A DNA stretch of 64,000 nt from Brevipalpus yothersi (lineage: Eukaryota > Arthropoda > Arachnida > Trombidiformes > Tenuipalpidae): the NCBI GenBank assembly GCA_003956705.1, contig QZCP01000179.1, positions 239,788 through 303,787 on the forward strand. The letters run 5' to 3'. Positions within the stretch are counted from its first letter, which is position 1. Each line of letters begins with the position of its first letter. Under the pieces are notes generated by a model. The model saw only the letters and a list, made by a program, of their open reading frames with translations. It had not been told where the DNA came from and did not search any database. This document shows positions 47,122 to 61,600 of the stretch, in pieces. The translations under genes and the position numbers were made by a program.

Positions 47122-50100
47122 TCAGAATTCGGTCACTTGGATAGAAGGAAGATGTCGATTGTCTCCATCCCCAGTGGATCCTTGATCATCATCTTCATTA
47201 TCCATTGAATCTTGTACTTTGTTATTCTCAATCACAACACTCAAACGTATTCGACTTCGTACACTAGAACTTCTACTGAACATATTGGGATCTTCATTCT
47301 CATTGTTCATTCCAGCCATACCAGTAATTCCCGTTATTCCACATGGAGTATTACCGCCACCAGTTGCATTTGGCAGTAGACTTGTGAGTAAATTGGTAAA
47401 CGAAGCATTCTCACGATCTGGTGAATATTTTGCCGAAAAATAGGGTTGATCTTTGGCCGCTGGTAAGCTGGGTCGCTGATTTTGAACTTTATCCTTATTG
47501 CCACCGTATGCTGACCAGGTTGATGTTCGTGTTCTCCAATGTATTTGGGCTTTTTTGCGACACCATTCTTGAATTGAATTGGTCAACGGTGGATGTCGTC
47601 CAAGCAATATCACTATCTCGCCATCAAGATTATTGATAGTGTTAGCTATATCTTTTTGATTCAATTCGCGAACATTTTGTCCATTCACTTCACATATCTG
47701 ATCGCCTTGCATTATTTTGCGTCCTTGCCTTGCAGCTATACTTCCTGGTTGCTGATTCAAGGAGAAAAATGAAATGAAATAAAATTCAATAGGGAATAAA
47801 AGGAAGAAAAAGATGAGATAAAGATGAGTGAAAATTTTCTTTTCTCGTGAGAAAAATATTGACAAGAAATGTGATTCGTGAGACATTTTCGAAATGAAAA
47901 GCAAGAATCTGTCACATGAGAAGTATTTGATCTATCTGTGAAGTTTCGTTGAGAATAAAATGAGCATGATAAAATTAATGATGATACTAATATTTAAAAG
48001 TTTAAAAGTTAAAAAGTTTTAAAGTTTTAAAATGAACCCAATCAAGATGAAATTTGAATGAAAATGGTTGCAACATGTATACTGCTAGTAGAATTTTCGA
48101 TTTTCATGGATCCTCATTCATGCCATTATTGTTTCTACTGTTCTTTAGAACTATGTCAAAATACTCACTAAGGAAGAAGTGTGATGACATTCACTCCAAA
48201 ATCCTAGCCAACCTCATTTATTTTGTAAAGAACAAGAAGAATACAATGAAAAATCTCAAATAGAAACAGTGGAAAGTAACAATCAATTTTTCATCATTTT
48301 TTCCTTTCATTCTTTTGAATCTCTCTTCTCATCATTTCATGATGCATTCCTTTTATTCTGAGAAACAAATTATCGGCACCGAATGAACTCATCAAATATA
48401 CTCAATCATTATGCTTGAAAAAATTTTTTTGCTCATAGAATATTTGATATAGTCGAACACTTTTTTGTTATAAACTCGAAAGTAGCAAAGAATTTTTTTC
48501 CATTATATTATATTCACGAGCAAAATCAAATCATTTCATCATCAAATATATTAGATTTACTCACTTCACCAACATGAAGTTCATCAAACACAAAGCTCAC
48601 AAATTCAACATTCACACACACACACACACACACAACTCAACTCATGATTTGTTCAGCCAAGAATGAATGTGACAAGAAAGTTTTCCAACAATAAATATAC
48701 ACATGTGCATATATATATGGGTAACAATCTTTTATCATGCACTATTGAACAGCACATTAAATCTGCATCATGAAGAGAGGAAGAAAGGAATAGAAGAGAA
48801 AGACAACTGACGCATATCTTTTTCGCTGATGATGGACTAGAGGGCTGACATTTCCATATGCCATGTATGTATGAACAGATAAATATATTCTCATGAGCCA
48901 TTCTGGTGGTGGTCAGTGGATGGGTAAGCAAATGAACGATGGTGATAGAAAGAGTGGAAGAGAGAGAGAGAGAGAAAGATACTTCTGGGAATGAACCCTG
49001 GTATCATGAACTCAACCTCTAATCATGAATCATGAGCATTTTTGACACACACAAACACAGATTGCCATCCATCAAATGCCTGCACTCAGAAATACGTTGT
49101 TAATGATCCGAGGCTTGAGGATAATCTGGAAACTCTGTTCTATTCGGTTATCTCGAGTATGCATAGTGCTATTAGTGTAGCTGGAGTTTTTGGGCTCAAA
49201 TTTCATTGTGAATTATAATGCAAATTGATGCAAATAATTGCATTTCAAAGTACCCTGATGACTGGCAATAATTTCGCAAGACTTATGAATTGATCTCATT
49301 TACCAGATACATTGAGGATCATACGAGAATCGTATTGGATGCGATTCTGTCAATTCTGTCTCATTTTACAGCTATCTTACATAGAATATTCTCTTTCATG
49401 TTATTCTTCCGATCACAGAAGGAAGAAAGTCTCCTACTGTTAACTGAAGCCTCTATACATGGCTTTATATCAGCCATTTTCAGCTCTATGCTATTGTTGA
49501 AAATTTTTCTCGAAAACTTGAGGAAAAAACAAAAAAGTCTCTCTTCTTATTTGACCCAATTGCATTTGAGAAAATAAGTTGAAGATTTTGAGAGACAAAT
49601 ACTCTTGAAAATTTCGTTTACACTCTCACTTGTTCAAAGGGTATAAGAAATCAATATGATGGAAATTTTGCGTGCCTCTCGAGTATCTCATGTGTTAAAG
49701 TGTGGATATATTGAACACCACGAATTGTCACTTTCTTTTCTCTCTTCCTAAGATCTATCCATTATTGAACCTGATGTTATTTGCCCAGTAGAATGCGTCT
49801 CAAGAGGAAGCTGGTTGAAGAATAAAACGATGATAGATTTTTAACAAGAGCAATAAGTGGATAGTATTGGGGGCTGTATATATAAAACTTTTAAGAAAAA
49901 GTGTTTGCTTTTATATTGTGGAAAGTGTGATAAGAAGTTGAACCATTTTGATTTTTCTTCACCCAATTGCTCTCAGATTTAGTTCGTCAAAATTTTGGAG
50001 TTCAATCCTTTTGACACAAATTTTATTGAATCGTCTGGTGGAGAAGAAAAGAGTTTCTCTCATATCAGATTGAAAAAACCCAAATTACACCAGGAAATGA

Positions 50101-50692
50101 AGAAAATGCTCGCTTCAGGCAAACAAACAAGTGCATTATTGTCGCTGTCTTGTTGCTGCCACAAGACATATACACAAGCATACAGTTAGTAAGGCACACA
50201 AACATTGACATCAAAACATACCTTCCAGAATTTTCAGAGAAAAAGTTCAAGAAGACAGGGAGAATAGAGAGACAAGCACACAGAATAATATGGATTGGAA
50301 GAGAAGAAGAGAAAATAAGAGCAAAATAGATGAGAAAAGAGAATTACATAGGAGTTTTTTGTTCCGTGCAAAAGTTTTCACGAGCTTTTAGAGAGAGAAG
50401 AAAAAAAACAAGGCCACAGAAATATATAACTGTAATAGGTGCTCTATTCTTCCACTGATTGAACTCACTTATCCATCTTTTTTTTTCCAAGAAGCCCTTC
50501 ATCACGTAAAGGCCCTGTATACTTTCTGTAGGTGTACTGATATTCCAGATAATACTAGATACTCTATCTTCTTCTTCTTCCTCTTCTTCTTCTCATTTAC
50601 TCAACTTCTGGATGTGTTCAGAGAATGTCTCTATCTAAAGGCTTACCAGTATAAGTGCTGTCCTATGGAAAACGACATGGTGCGTGAGGCAG

Positions 50693-50759
<67 letters not shown>

Positions 50760-51747
50760 ATACAGCTGTCTTAACCTTAGAATCTGAATAGGATTTTCTA
50801 TCTCTTTCTCGGTATCTAGCTACTGCTACTATTCTTCACCGTTACTATTCATGGGATCACTTCGCTCTGATTCACTGGGAAATCTTCAATTATACAGGAC
50901 AAGGCTAGAGGGCAACTGTATAGAGGAATAGAATCAGAGGTGACGGTAACTGGGGAGAAGAGTGATTTTTCGAATAGAACAAAGTTAGAGTGAAGACATG
51001 TTGGTGATGTTCTAACTGTGAATTGTGAAGCAATCTTGACATCTTATCGGTGAATGAACATGCAAGCAAGTGCAAAATAGGATAGAATATATATATCTAC
51101 ATGAATTCAATCCTTCACTTTGAATCAGGTAATGGTGAGAAAACACTGGATGCTGAGGCATATGTACATGTTGAAACTGATGGGGACACATTTTCCGATA
51201 GACTATTCTACCATGGAAGATCCAAGCTATACAATACTAGTCTTTGTTCGACAGAGAATAGGCCAGAAATTATTTCTCCACTTGAAATTAAGAACTGAGA
51301 GTATACAATAAACGATCAACCTAATTTTGTTAGAGAGATATTGCTTCAACGTGTCTCACTTATCAATTTCAGTACAAAATTATCAAAATTATGAATGAAT
51401 GAATGTATATTCAAATTGTATTTACCACATAAGTGACAAAAACACCACGTCCATTGGTTCGTTGCATGAAACTCAGTCCCAATTTATCCTTTATGCTGGT
51501 CTTTCGTAATTCGACGGTGAAAAATTTACTAGGCTCTGGTGGAAGAGAGGTGAGGAGAGGTGAAAGAAAACAGAGATGATGTGAGAAAATAGGATCAAAA
51601 TCTCAATTAACAAAGGTGTGATGAAACATCTGATGAATGATAAGTGCTATTGATCAGCATCAATGACATCTCCAAATGATACCTAATCTGCATACTTTAT
51701 CATGGAGGTGAGAATTTTCCGTATCAGCTGCACAGTATTGACGATAA

Positions 51748-51822
<75 letters not shown>

Positions 51823-53137
51823 CTGGTAGAGATTGGATGACAGGCACATGCAATCATCTGTAAAGTATTTATTTATATGAACTTCCGAGCTATCATTAAA
51901 TATTGATTCTCTTTTGCTCCACTCATGTCACAATCTGGATGGACATTGTCGGTGCAAAAGATTGAGCACATCACTTTATTGGCTCACATTAGAATCAAAA
52001 TCACAAGTAATAGGAAGTAGATTAACTGTGATTCATGGCAAGAAAGAGATGACATTGAATCGAAACTTGGATCATTCATGGAGAAGATGTTTAATTAATG
52101 AAATCATTATTGTCCCTTCTATTCTCCTTTTTATACTATCTTTCTGCTTTTTTCCACTACGTCTCTCTGTTCAACCTCTCAATTCACCTTTGTTCACGCC
52201 TAAAATTCTTGCTTCACGAGCTTGGATCTGAATCAAATGTTAGAGGAATACATTTTCCGTGTGTGTGCCCAAACGATCATTATTATCATGAAAAATCGAT
52301 TGTGAATGTGTGTTCATTGACTTGAGGGGCTAAAAAGGCCCCAAATAAAAAGAGCAGCATGTGTGTGTATGTTTGGAAGAAACAAAAACACAACAAAATG
52401 AATCCATGAATCCAATAGCTGAACAGCAACCAAAACAATGGAACTTATTGGCATACTGACAGATGAGTGTAACATAGAGAAAAAGAGCAAGTTGGTGAGG
52501 AAGAAAAAAGGAGAATAGATGAAGAGAAACCATGAAAATGTAACAAAAATCAACCAGAACGATTTGAGCTAAAAAGGCGCCAAAGCGGAAGTAATCGAAA
52601 GACCTTCACCGATATTTCTAATAGCTTTCAAGAAACAGTTTTTTCTCCCTTTTCCTTCAGGAAGAGGGTTGAATAAGATGATCTTCTCATGACATTAAGA
52701 GGATAGTGACTCAATTTATTGAATAGAATCTTTTTTCTTTCAATCATTTTCATCACATTTCCAATGATTCACATCATTCTCATCTGATTTCTTCATCTTC
52801 TGAAAGATCACATCTTCTTCAAAAGTCTTCCTCTTCCCTTCACAGACACTTTCCAAAGGCATTTAAAGTGGCTGACAGCTCTGTAAGTCGATGGAAATAT
52901 TGTCAGCTAAGATCTGATTTTTTTTCAGCTCTCTATCTTTACAATCGACCTCTCCAAATGACTGGAGGCGTTTGGAAAAGAATAAGAGAAAAGAGAAGAT
53001 TTCAGATCATTGAAGAACATAAAGATTTTGGAAAGAGAGAGAGAAAATCTATGGAAGAGTTGAAAATAGAGGGAATAAGGTTTCCTTCCTTCAATAATGT
53101 CTAGATTTTATTCTATCAGAAATGTTTTTCTTCACTA

Positions 53138-53178
<41 letters not shown>

Positions 53179-56100
53179 CTTTCTCTCTCTTTCTCTCTCT
53201 TTCTCTCTCTTTCTCTCTCTTTCTTTCTTTCTTTCTCTCACTCTCTCTTTCATCCTTTCGATAAAAATATTTACCATTCATCTTTGGAAGAAGAGAGAGA
53301 GAAAGTCAAATGTTGACATGAATAAAGACTATTGAGTCAGGTAATGGAATCGTGAGGAATACAGTAAACTTGGTCACAACAATTCGGTATGAAGGTTAAG
53401 GAATCAACGATAAGATAAGATTCATATTTGTCCAATATGAACACACTTTCTGAATTACTGGCTTTGACGATGTGTGTGTGTGTGCATGTCTATGTCTCTC
53501 ACCCATAATGTTTCGAGGAAAAAGGAATGAAGATGACATACATTCTTGACCTATCTGGAATCTCTTTGTGTATATTGATGTGTATATGTCCTGTGTGGAA
53601 GTGGGTTATCCTTCACAACTAGTTATCATTCAATTCTCTCAAGAGTGAACCAAACTTTCATCATATCGAAGATTGTCTATGTCACAGCCTCTTCATCTTC
53701 ATCCACATAGTTTCCGCCTGCAAGCAGTAATGACAAATGGTATTTTATAGCTTCACATCCACACACATCGATATTTGAATTATGTGTGTGTGAGCGCTTC
53801 ATCTCATATTCAGAATTCCGCCTCATTGATGATTGGATCGAGTGAATGATTGTTTTCAAATCTATTGAGAGAGAGAGAGAGAGTTCCTCTAGGGAAGGAA
53901 TACATGTAGCCTACTCTAATATTCATGATCTTTACACTATTTCAATTACTATGCTAAAGAATGTTTATACTTTCATTTGTTTGTGGACCTAAATGAATCA
54001 AAACGATTGTGTATGCAAGTTAAAACAAATTGCTCAATAAGCAAGACTTTTTGCGAATATTAGAAAAAATTTACAAGATAATACAAAGATGTATACCAGA
54101 GCTCCCCATCTTATTGGATTTTTTCATTATCATTTTTCTTTGGGCAAAATTCTCAGAGAGATGAAAATATTCCTCTTTCTTCTGCGTCTACTGTTTTTTT
54201 TTCTTGAATATACATCGAAAAAATATCATTACCTGAAGAATATCTCATAGACAAGTTAAGAAAAATGTTCAGCAAAGTGAACCTAATTCATTTTCCTCGA
54301 GGAACTTTCATCCAACTGTGTACCTCTAAAATTTCTTTTTCTACCCAAAACTATCTGTTTACCATGGATATAAATTGATTTTCTCTCCTCTAGAATGTTG
54401 ATATTTGATGTTACACTCAAATTAATTCAGCCAAAGTAAGCAATCCCCATAAATACCTAAGGCTATCAATTTATTATTACGATTATTATTATTATTCATT
54501 CTATCATCATCAAGTATGCAGTAAAAAAATAAAATATTGATTTATCTGTATTTTTCTCGCCATGATACTCGGGATATATCAATTAATTATGCATGCATTT
54601 CATCTGGAAAAAAAATTTCGAAAGAATTTTTTTCTCATACACCCAACTTATTTCGGAATTTTTTCATTCATATTCATGCATGTATTTACCTTTAAACTTA
54701 CTTTGTGAAGTTGTGAACAAAGTTTGCGGATTCTCTCGTAAAAGTATCAACTTCAATGGTGATGGAGCTTCCTTCAATACTCGGACAGCATCTTTCCATG
54801 GAACTTCTCGAAATGATATATCATTAACGGCCAACACTAGATCACCTTTCCTTATTCGTCCATCCTTGTAAGCTGCACCAAATGGATGAACTTCTACCAC
54901 CACGATAGATTCCTGTGGAAGAGAGATAGTAAAGATTACAAGACTAAACCGCCAATATTCAGTAGGAAGAGTTGGATTATCATAGAGTCCAGATTAATCT
55001 TGGAATCAGAATCGATTGCAAATGAATCAGTCAACATTTCGACAGAATCTTACCAGAAAATGTAGCAATCTCTGCTCTTACGCTACTTGGAAGCAAGATT
55101 CTCATCGATTTTCATGGAAAACGAAAAATTTTGAGACCCTTTCCCTATCTCACCTGTACACCTATATGTTTACGTTAAACCTAAGATTTTTACTTATTTT
55201 GCTATCTGTTTGTTTATTCTTGCCTAGGAATGCAATTTTGTTATTAACCTACTTATGATATTAGCCTTCTATTTTTGGGCTTTACTCTTTGAGTACAAGA
55301 AGAAGAGAGAGAGGGGGAGGAAGTAAAAGGAATCCAATAGATGAGAATTTTCTGTAATCTTTTGGCAAATTTTGCTTTCACTACTTTTTTCTCCTTCACT
55401 AATTCTGTATCGAAAATTTTTGTGAATGTTGGTCAGATTTACACTGATCAAGGGTACCACTATTATAAGCCATCAAATGGATGGAACTTGTTTTATCTAA
55501 CAATTTTGTTGTGAACCTTTTTCTCTGTATGAGGAAAGCTTAACGTTTCTGTTTTTAACCCATTAAATCACTCTTAACAACCAAGCTCGGACTATTTCTC
55601 CTAATCATGAGTGAAGATGAACATTTGTCATCATTATTCTAGGGGAACCAGAGAGAAAGATGGGATAAACGAAAAAATTCTTTTCTCAACATTGTGGATC
55701 AACTTCACCACACACACACATACACATACACACACACACACACATTCTTTTTTGAAGCATATTATATGGATCAAGAATTAGGAATCTCGAGAGTATCGGG
55801 AATTCAGATGGAAAAATTTGAATTGCTAATTGATTCCATTCAGATGAGTTGGTAGGAAAATAAAGCCTCATTGAATTCAGATGATAGCCTATCTCTCTCT
55901 CTCTCGTATGCTCTCTATTGTTGATGTGAGAGAGAGAAATGATCAAAAGATTTCTAGGGTGCAAGTATTCTATGAATGAGAAATCATCATTGGATGTTCG
56001 AGTGGAACTATTTCACCTCGAACAAGCATTTGAATTTGCTCGATGATCGAAATACCATGGGAACCTTTATTCTCGTTCATACGTATTTCTATTCTTTCTC

Positions 56101-56339
56101 TCTCTCTCTCTCACTCACTATCTGGGAATTCATTCAGTTCTAAGCTCTCATCATAGCTGGGCTTTCTCTTTCTTTTTGGTCTAGAAAATAAATTAAATTC
56201 AAACAAGATTCTGACGAAAAGTAAAGAGAATCCCCAAAGTTTTTGGGGAATGTTTCACATGCATCATTGTTTGTCAAGAAGAAGATTAGCTTCCCAGATC
56301 AAACTATTTCCCTTGGGTTGGCACAAGAAAAATTTTACC

Positions 56340-56384
<45 letters not shown>

Positions 56385-57111
56385 ACTTTCAACATAGGCT
56401 CCCAAAAGGTAACGGTTTTGACTTCACATTTGTCCTTAAACTTGATCATATTTATGATATTCTCAGTGAAAGAGGAGTTTATCTGCTTGCAAATTTTTCC
56501 AGATTTTTATGAGATACTGAAAATTCAAAATTCTTTCCACAAAATTGGGAATCCTTCTTTCTACTATACATTCATGGATTGACTATGAAGTTTCAGGTAG
56601 AGTACTATTATTAGAGCCCCGGAAAGGATTACGCCTTGTTTGGAAACGTTTAAGGGAAACATAAGAAAGTGTATCGAACACACGCACATTCATACACATA
56701 AATATTTTTACATTAGTGATCATGGTGAAAGTTCACAGGGGATACAAGATAGCTAGATGGCTAGATAAATATATATATATATTTACGCACAAAGGGCATG
56801 GTTAGGGTGTAGAATTTATTCCTTTCACATGCCCTCTCTTTCAAAATAACTTACCAGGTAAGTATCTGATCCACCAGCAATACTTATACCAAGCTCATTG
56901 TTTTTATCCTTTCGAAGTACTATACTTGTTTCCACGAACTCGGGAATACCGATTATGGCAGCTGTGTTTGTTGAGTGAATGTGGAATGGAGAGGAAGAGA
57001 GAAAAAAAGGAATAAAGAATAGAAATGAAAGAGATGAAAAGCTAAATATACTAGGTAACATGAAATAGGAGAAATTGAAAGAGAGAGAGAGAGAGAGAGA
57101 GAGAAAGATAG

Positions 57112-57149
<38 letters not shown>

Positions 57150-58093
57150 TAAGGATTGAAAACACTTTTCCATAGACATATGTATATACTATTAGTCCGA
57201 CTGACTTATTTTTGAGCCCGGAAAACATGAGCATTTTGCGTGATATTTTTGTGTTCACTCGAAAATGATGTGAAATGAGTAGATGGATTCCTCATATATT
57301 ATATTGTATATTGGATAGACTTTTCGGAGTGTGTGTATGTATACGCTATGTTTGATGAAAAATGCTTGGATGCCTTCTAATCTTGAAAATATATCTTGTT
57401 GAATGGTGAATTATTTAAACATGCTGGGAGAAAAGGAGAAAGGTTTCTTTTCTGCTTTGAAATACTCTGAATTTCTTGATAAATAGCGTCAGAGAGAAAT
57501 GGAGAAGAGTAAGTTCCTTAATAGTAAATGAGAAAATATTCTACTGATATCTGTTTACAAGATGTTGAAGAATTTTTTCTTCTTCTTTTCTTCTTGAGAA
57601 ACTTAACAAATTGCATCAAATCATCATCAAACGAGAATGACTTGTATTTTCTCCACTTTTTAGAGCAATTTTTTACTCAAGTTGTGATGATGTGAAATGC
57701 TCAAAATTCTGTATGAATTCGAATTTATAATGATCTAAACGCGGACATGTTGCAATATGTTTCCTCTTCTATTGATGTGTACCTTGATCAAAACATTTTT
57801 CAAATATCAATCGAAAGTTTCCGAAAATATATCACTGAACGTGATATGCATTCACGAAAAAAAGGAATAATTATTCTTAGATATATAATTTTGATTAAAA
57901 GTTTGCTCACTACATCCTATCGGTTGCCAAAATAATTTTGTGAATATATTACAATCATAATTTGCATACTTTAAAATGCATACCATCCAGCTAATGTGCA
58001 TTTTATGGTCATTCAATCAACATAACTTTCAATGATCGATATCAAAACCACACAAACAATTACATCAACACGCAACCAAGGAACAAAAGAGAG

Positions 58094-58167
<74 letters not shown>

Positions 58168-58627
58168 ACTTTTCAATATCTATCTGAACAGTATCAGAAT
58201 CGAAGAGAGAGTGAATCATCATGATCATCATTATGGAATGTTGTTGTAATAACTCACTTCTTGATGGTGATGATGAATCGAACAAATTTTCAGCCAACGA
58301 TATGCGTCTTGGATACTGTTTTGGATCATAATTTTCACTCACAATAGTTCCACTGGAAGGATTCACCACCATATTTGTCAATAATGGTGGTGACTTTGAT
58401 GTGGGACTGAGTCGTGTGTTTGTGTAATTGTTGCACGATGATGCTGATCGATCTGGCAGAAGAAGTATCTCAAAATTTCGATTAGAATCATCATCCATAT
58501 TACTGAATTCCCTGTTGTCGGGCAAATAATTCACCAAACTGAAACGTGACGATTGACTGTCGTTTTCATTATTGTTGATCTTTGTTGAGCCCATATGATC
58601 ACTATTTGGATCAATATTTTCCATCAT
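47122..58627 (-). CDS. Two-PDZ scaffold protein, MPDZ/PATJ (InaD-like) type
   Basis: Five exons join in phase: 58627-58258, 56961-56855, 54912-54702, 51535-51426 and 47751-47122 (1428 nt, 475 residues plus stop). Residues 1-125 are polar and probably disordered (Asn/Ser/Asp-rich). PDZ1 (about 134-220) contains ELGISIAGGSDTYL, then EVHPFGAAYKDGRIRKGD, closest in my memory to MPDZ/PATJ repeats with GGSDT and EGAACKDGRL. PDZ2 (about 235-318) contains TVELRKT, LGLS, GRGVFV and IMQGDQICEVNGQNV, resembling the next PDZ in MPDZ. A basic, then Ser/Gly-rich tail follows and ends in VTEF. PDZ scaffolds cluster membrane proteins at junctions and synapses by binding C-termini. Vertebrate MPDZ has about 13 PDZ domains and fly PATJ four, so this is either a short relative or the 3' part of a larger gene whose earlier exons lie beyond the window. 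The first Met is provisional because the frame stays open for some distance upstream. Confidence 0.86.
48614..48635. repeat. (CA)n microsatellite
   Basis: Short CA run, one of few non-GA dinucleotide repeats in the window. Confidence 0.9.
50700..50755. repeat. (GA)n microsatellite
   Basis: Uninterrupted GA run in PDZ-gene intron 4. Confidence 0.95.
51751..51819. repeat. (CT)n microsatellite
   Basis: Uninterrupted CT run of 69 nt. Confidence 0.95.
53141..53240. repeat. CT tract with 10-bp higher-order period
   Basis: A CT run changes at 53161 into six consecutive copies of ttctctctct, then into cttt units. Confidence 0.9.
54913..56854 (-). other. PDZ-gene intron 2
   Basis: Splits PDZ1 between DTYL and ESIVVV. 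Donor ctg|gtaagt, acceptor ttccacag. It contains a CA-rich tract near 55709-55744 and a CT tract at 56344-56382. Confidence 0.8.
56344..56382. repeat. (CT)n microsatellite
   Basis: CT run in PDZ-gene intron 2. Confidence 0.95.
56962..58257 (-). other. PDZ-gene intron 1
   Basis: Donor agaa|gtgagt (58257), acceptor caaacacag (56962). It contains GA tracts at 57080-57147 and the (GA)n(CT)n palindrome at 58097-58164. Confidence 0.8.
58097..58164. repeat. (GA)n(CT)n perfect palindrome
   Basis: A GA run of about 31 nt abuts a CT run of about 37 nt with no spacer, so the segment is self-complementary and can fold into one long hairpin. Confidence 0.95.
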
Positions 58628-61600
58628 AATTGACAATATATAGAAGTTAAGCTGGTGTTTGTGTGTGTATATAAATGAAAGCAGAAGATGCTGATCAAAA
58701 GTGAATCATCTTCAACAATCAAGTGAACAATTGTAGAAAGCTATTTCCAAGTATCGTGGAATGAGATTGATTCAGTAACTTTTCCATTCATTTTGATACA
58801 AAAAGTGAAGGTGATGATAGTGTATGTTTGCCGCTCATTTGGGCTACATTTAATGATGATGATCAAATGATAATGATTTTGAATGCAATGAAGAAGATTC
58901 ACCAAAATTGCAAAAAAATCAAATCAAATTTTTTGGGTTCATGATGATGAAATTGGTTTGATGATTTGATTGAAAGAAAAAGAAGAAGACGAAGAAGAGT
59001 ATCTTTTTCAAGGGTGAGGCAGTCAAATTGATTTCATTGAGAAACGTTTGAATAGATGATCAATGAAAGTAACGGTAAAAGTTACCATCATCATCAGAAC
59101 GATTTGTGTGTGGACATGTTTCACTGATTCAAGGTTGAATGATAATCATATCAATATATACTTTCAGAAAAATGAACAATATAATGTTTCACGGAGCATG
59201 TAAAATCGTTGAATCAATAAGATGACTATTAGTATGTGAAATAAAAAAAAGTGATCCAAATTAGCGATCATCACTCAGATGAACACTTACACCCTTCAAC
59301 AGTATCTATTTTTTGGTAACCAAAAATTGATCCAATAATCACTGGAATTGGTGTTGAAACTTTGTGTTGGACAAGTTGATAAATCAACACAATACACTAT
59401 ACACAATCAAATATGTGTATGTGTGTATACTTAATGATCGGGAAGAAAATTTTTTCTCATAGTCGAATGTAACACTAATCCTTAATTAATTTTGACATGA
59501 ACATGAACAGAGAAGGCTAGTATGTGTGTGTGTACATTTTTTTTTATCAATTTTCAACTTATCATTCAGGCGATAAACTGGCGGGTAAAGGCATGCCTAA
59601 CGGTTTATCCGTTCTTTTCACATCCACACAAAACATAAGAGAAAGATCTTCGAACTCTCGAACTGGGTAACATGATATTCCAAGAGGCATGTAATAGTAC
59701 TCACTAGAGAGAGAAAAGGATGCAAGGTATACACACACACAGAGTGTATCCAGTTCAATGGAGCAAACTCATGAGTTTGCTCCGAATTTTTGATTCTGTA
59801 CCTCAAGTGGAAGGTACTTTTATTCCTATGGCAGGGGTTATGATACAGAGACTGAAGAAGAGAGAGAAAGGTCCGTAAAAGTTGATGTATTGGAAAAGAG
59901 AGAGTGCCTTAGCATGTGGTTCTATTTGAAATTTTCTTTTCTCTTCTTCCTTAAAGGGCTTATACTAAGGTGATATTTGTATTCCTTATGTCTTATGGTG
60001 TTTGGAAGTTTAGTGAAGTGGGAGAGGAAGAGAGAGAGAGAGAGAGAGAGAGAGAAGAAAAAAGACGAAAAGAAAAGAAAAATATGATTGAAAACCATGA
60101 CATACAAGGTATTACATGGGTGACAGATTGTTGCTGTTTTTCGTGCCCATGAATTGATAGGAATTTTGTTTTGGAAAGTTTCCAGTATAAAAGAAAAGGA
60201 GGAAGTTTTTTGTCTCACTCTCTTTTTTCTAAGATGTGTTTACTAGAAAATAGAGGAACGAGATTGAAAAAAATCTTCCAACCTAATTTTTGAAGCTTTT
60301 TTTCTCTTCGAAGAAAAATTCTAGAATAATCAGTGTATCATTTGTCGAGGCAATCACTCTACTCTCTTTATAACGTATTATATTTTTAGAAGGGTGAAGT
60401 GAATAACGAGAGGAAAAAAGAAAAATCCAAATAGAATCTGTGATAATATTCCAGAAATGCATGCGAAACAATTCACGGCTCCCATGGTACTTTGAAAAGA
60501 GAATATACACCATGTGCTATATACCACCCACTGAATTTTGAAGTTATTATGTGAGATAAAAAAGAATAAAGACATTTTCACTTCATACTGTCTCTCTCTC
60601 TCTCTCTCTCTCTCTTTTGTCAATCTTATTAGATGATATATTCTGGTAGAAAAAATTTTCATGGAAGCCGATAAAAGTCTCAAGTATTGGAGAGCAAAAG
60701 AATAAGACGAAGAAAGAAGATGGAAAAAGAATGAGAAAAAGGATTCCTCAGATTATCTTCAAGTGTACTACTACAAAACTATCGGAAATGTTTCGAAGGA
60801 TTATCTTTTCGATTTCTTGTTCCATTGAATATAGCCATCTCTCTTACTTTCCATCCTAATGGTCATCCAAGGTCTTTGGAGGGCTCTTCTCATCTCACCG
60901 AGAATCTTACACATCTTATACACACAGAGAAAAAGAAATATATATATATTTATTTTCACATAGACGCATATCGTAAAGTGTTCAATTCTGTTTACTTGAT
61001 TGGCTTCTGTTGACCAATATATTTGGACAATTTTCTTTATCTCTCTCCACTCTCAACTTATGTGTGCCTATGTGCGTCTATGTGTTTGTGATCTGTCCAT
61101 CTTAATCTTCCATGGATGAGATGATTGTTTTTCCAGACCTCAAACCATCGATTGTGTTGGGTGGGAGGCTTTTTGTGAATAGATACCAAAATCCTCTCTA
61201 AAACCATGGATATTTGATCATCAACACTGGCCAAAATTGCGCTCATGGTCACTCTGGAATGGTTCACCCATAAGCTTAGATGGAGAGGAGGGAGAGAAGA
61301 AAAACAGAAGATTCTAGTTTATTCTGGGGTGAGAAATGTCAATTAGGGCATGAAATTGTGTGTACAGATGAGCCAATAGTTATCGATTTATTGTTATTCA
61401 GTAATCGAAACCAATTCAGTGAGCGAAAAGTCTTGCGAAAAGTTTGTTACTAAAGTTAACTTTTTCCCGATGCTGATCAGTGACAATGTTAATGACATCC
61501 GAGAATACATGCCATATGAAGTCTATTATCAAATTGTTCAATTAGAGTTCTCAAATTACTTTCTGTAACTATTGGATTGCAAAATACAGCGATCTTCTCC

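Larger units (their letters stand above)
47752..51425 (-). other. PDZ-gene intron 4
   Basis: Lies between gtg|gtaaat (51425) and ttgaatcag (47752) on the minus strand. It contains a (CA)n tract at 48614-48635 and a GA tract at 50700-50755; no gene recognised. Confidence 0.8.
51536..54701 (-). other. PDZ-gene intron 3
   Basis: Donor caaa|gtaagt (54701) and acceptor ccaccag (51536). It holds CT tracts at 51751-51819 and 53141-53240 and no recognised gene. Confidence 0.8.

Noticed and set aside
58013..58257. 3' extension of the first PDZ-gene exon
   Set aside because: It passes the donor at 58257 and then translates the GA/CT palindrome; the spliced version joins PDZ1 in phase.
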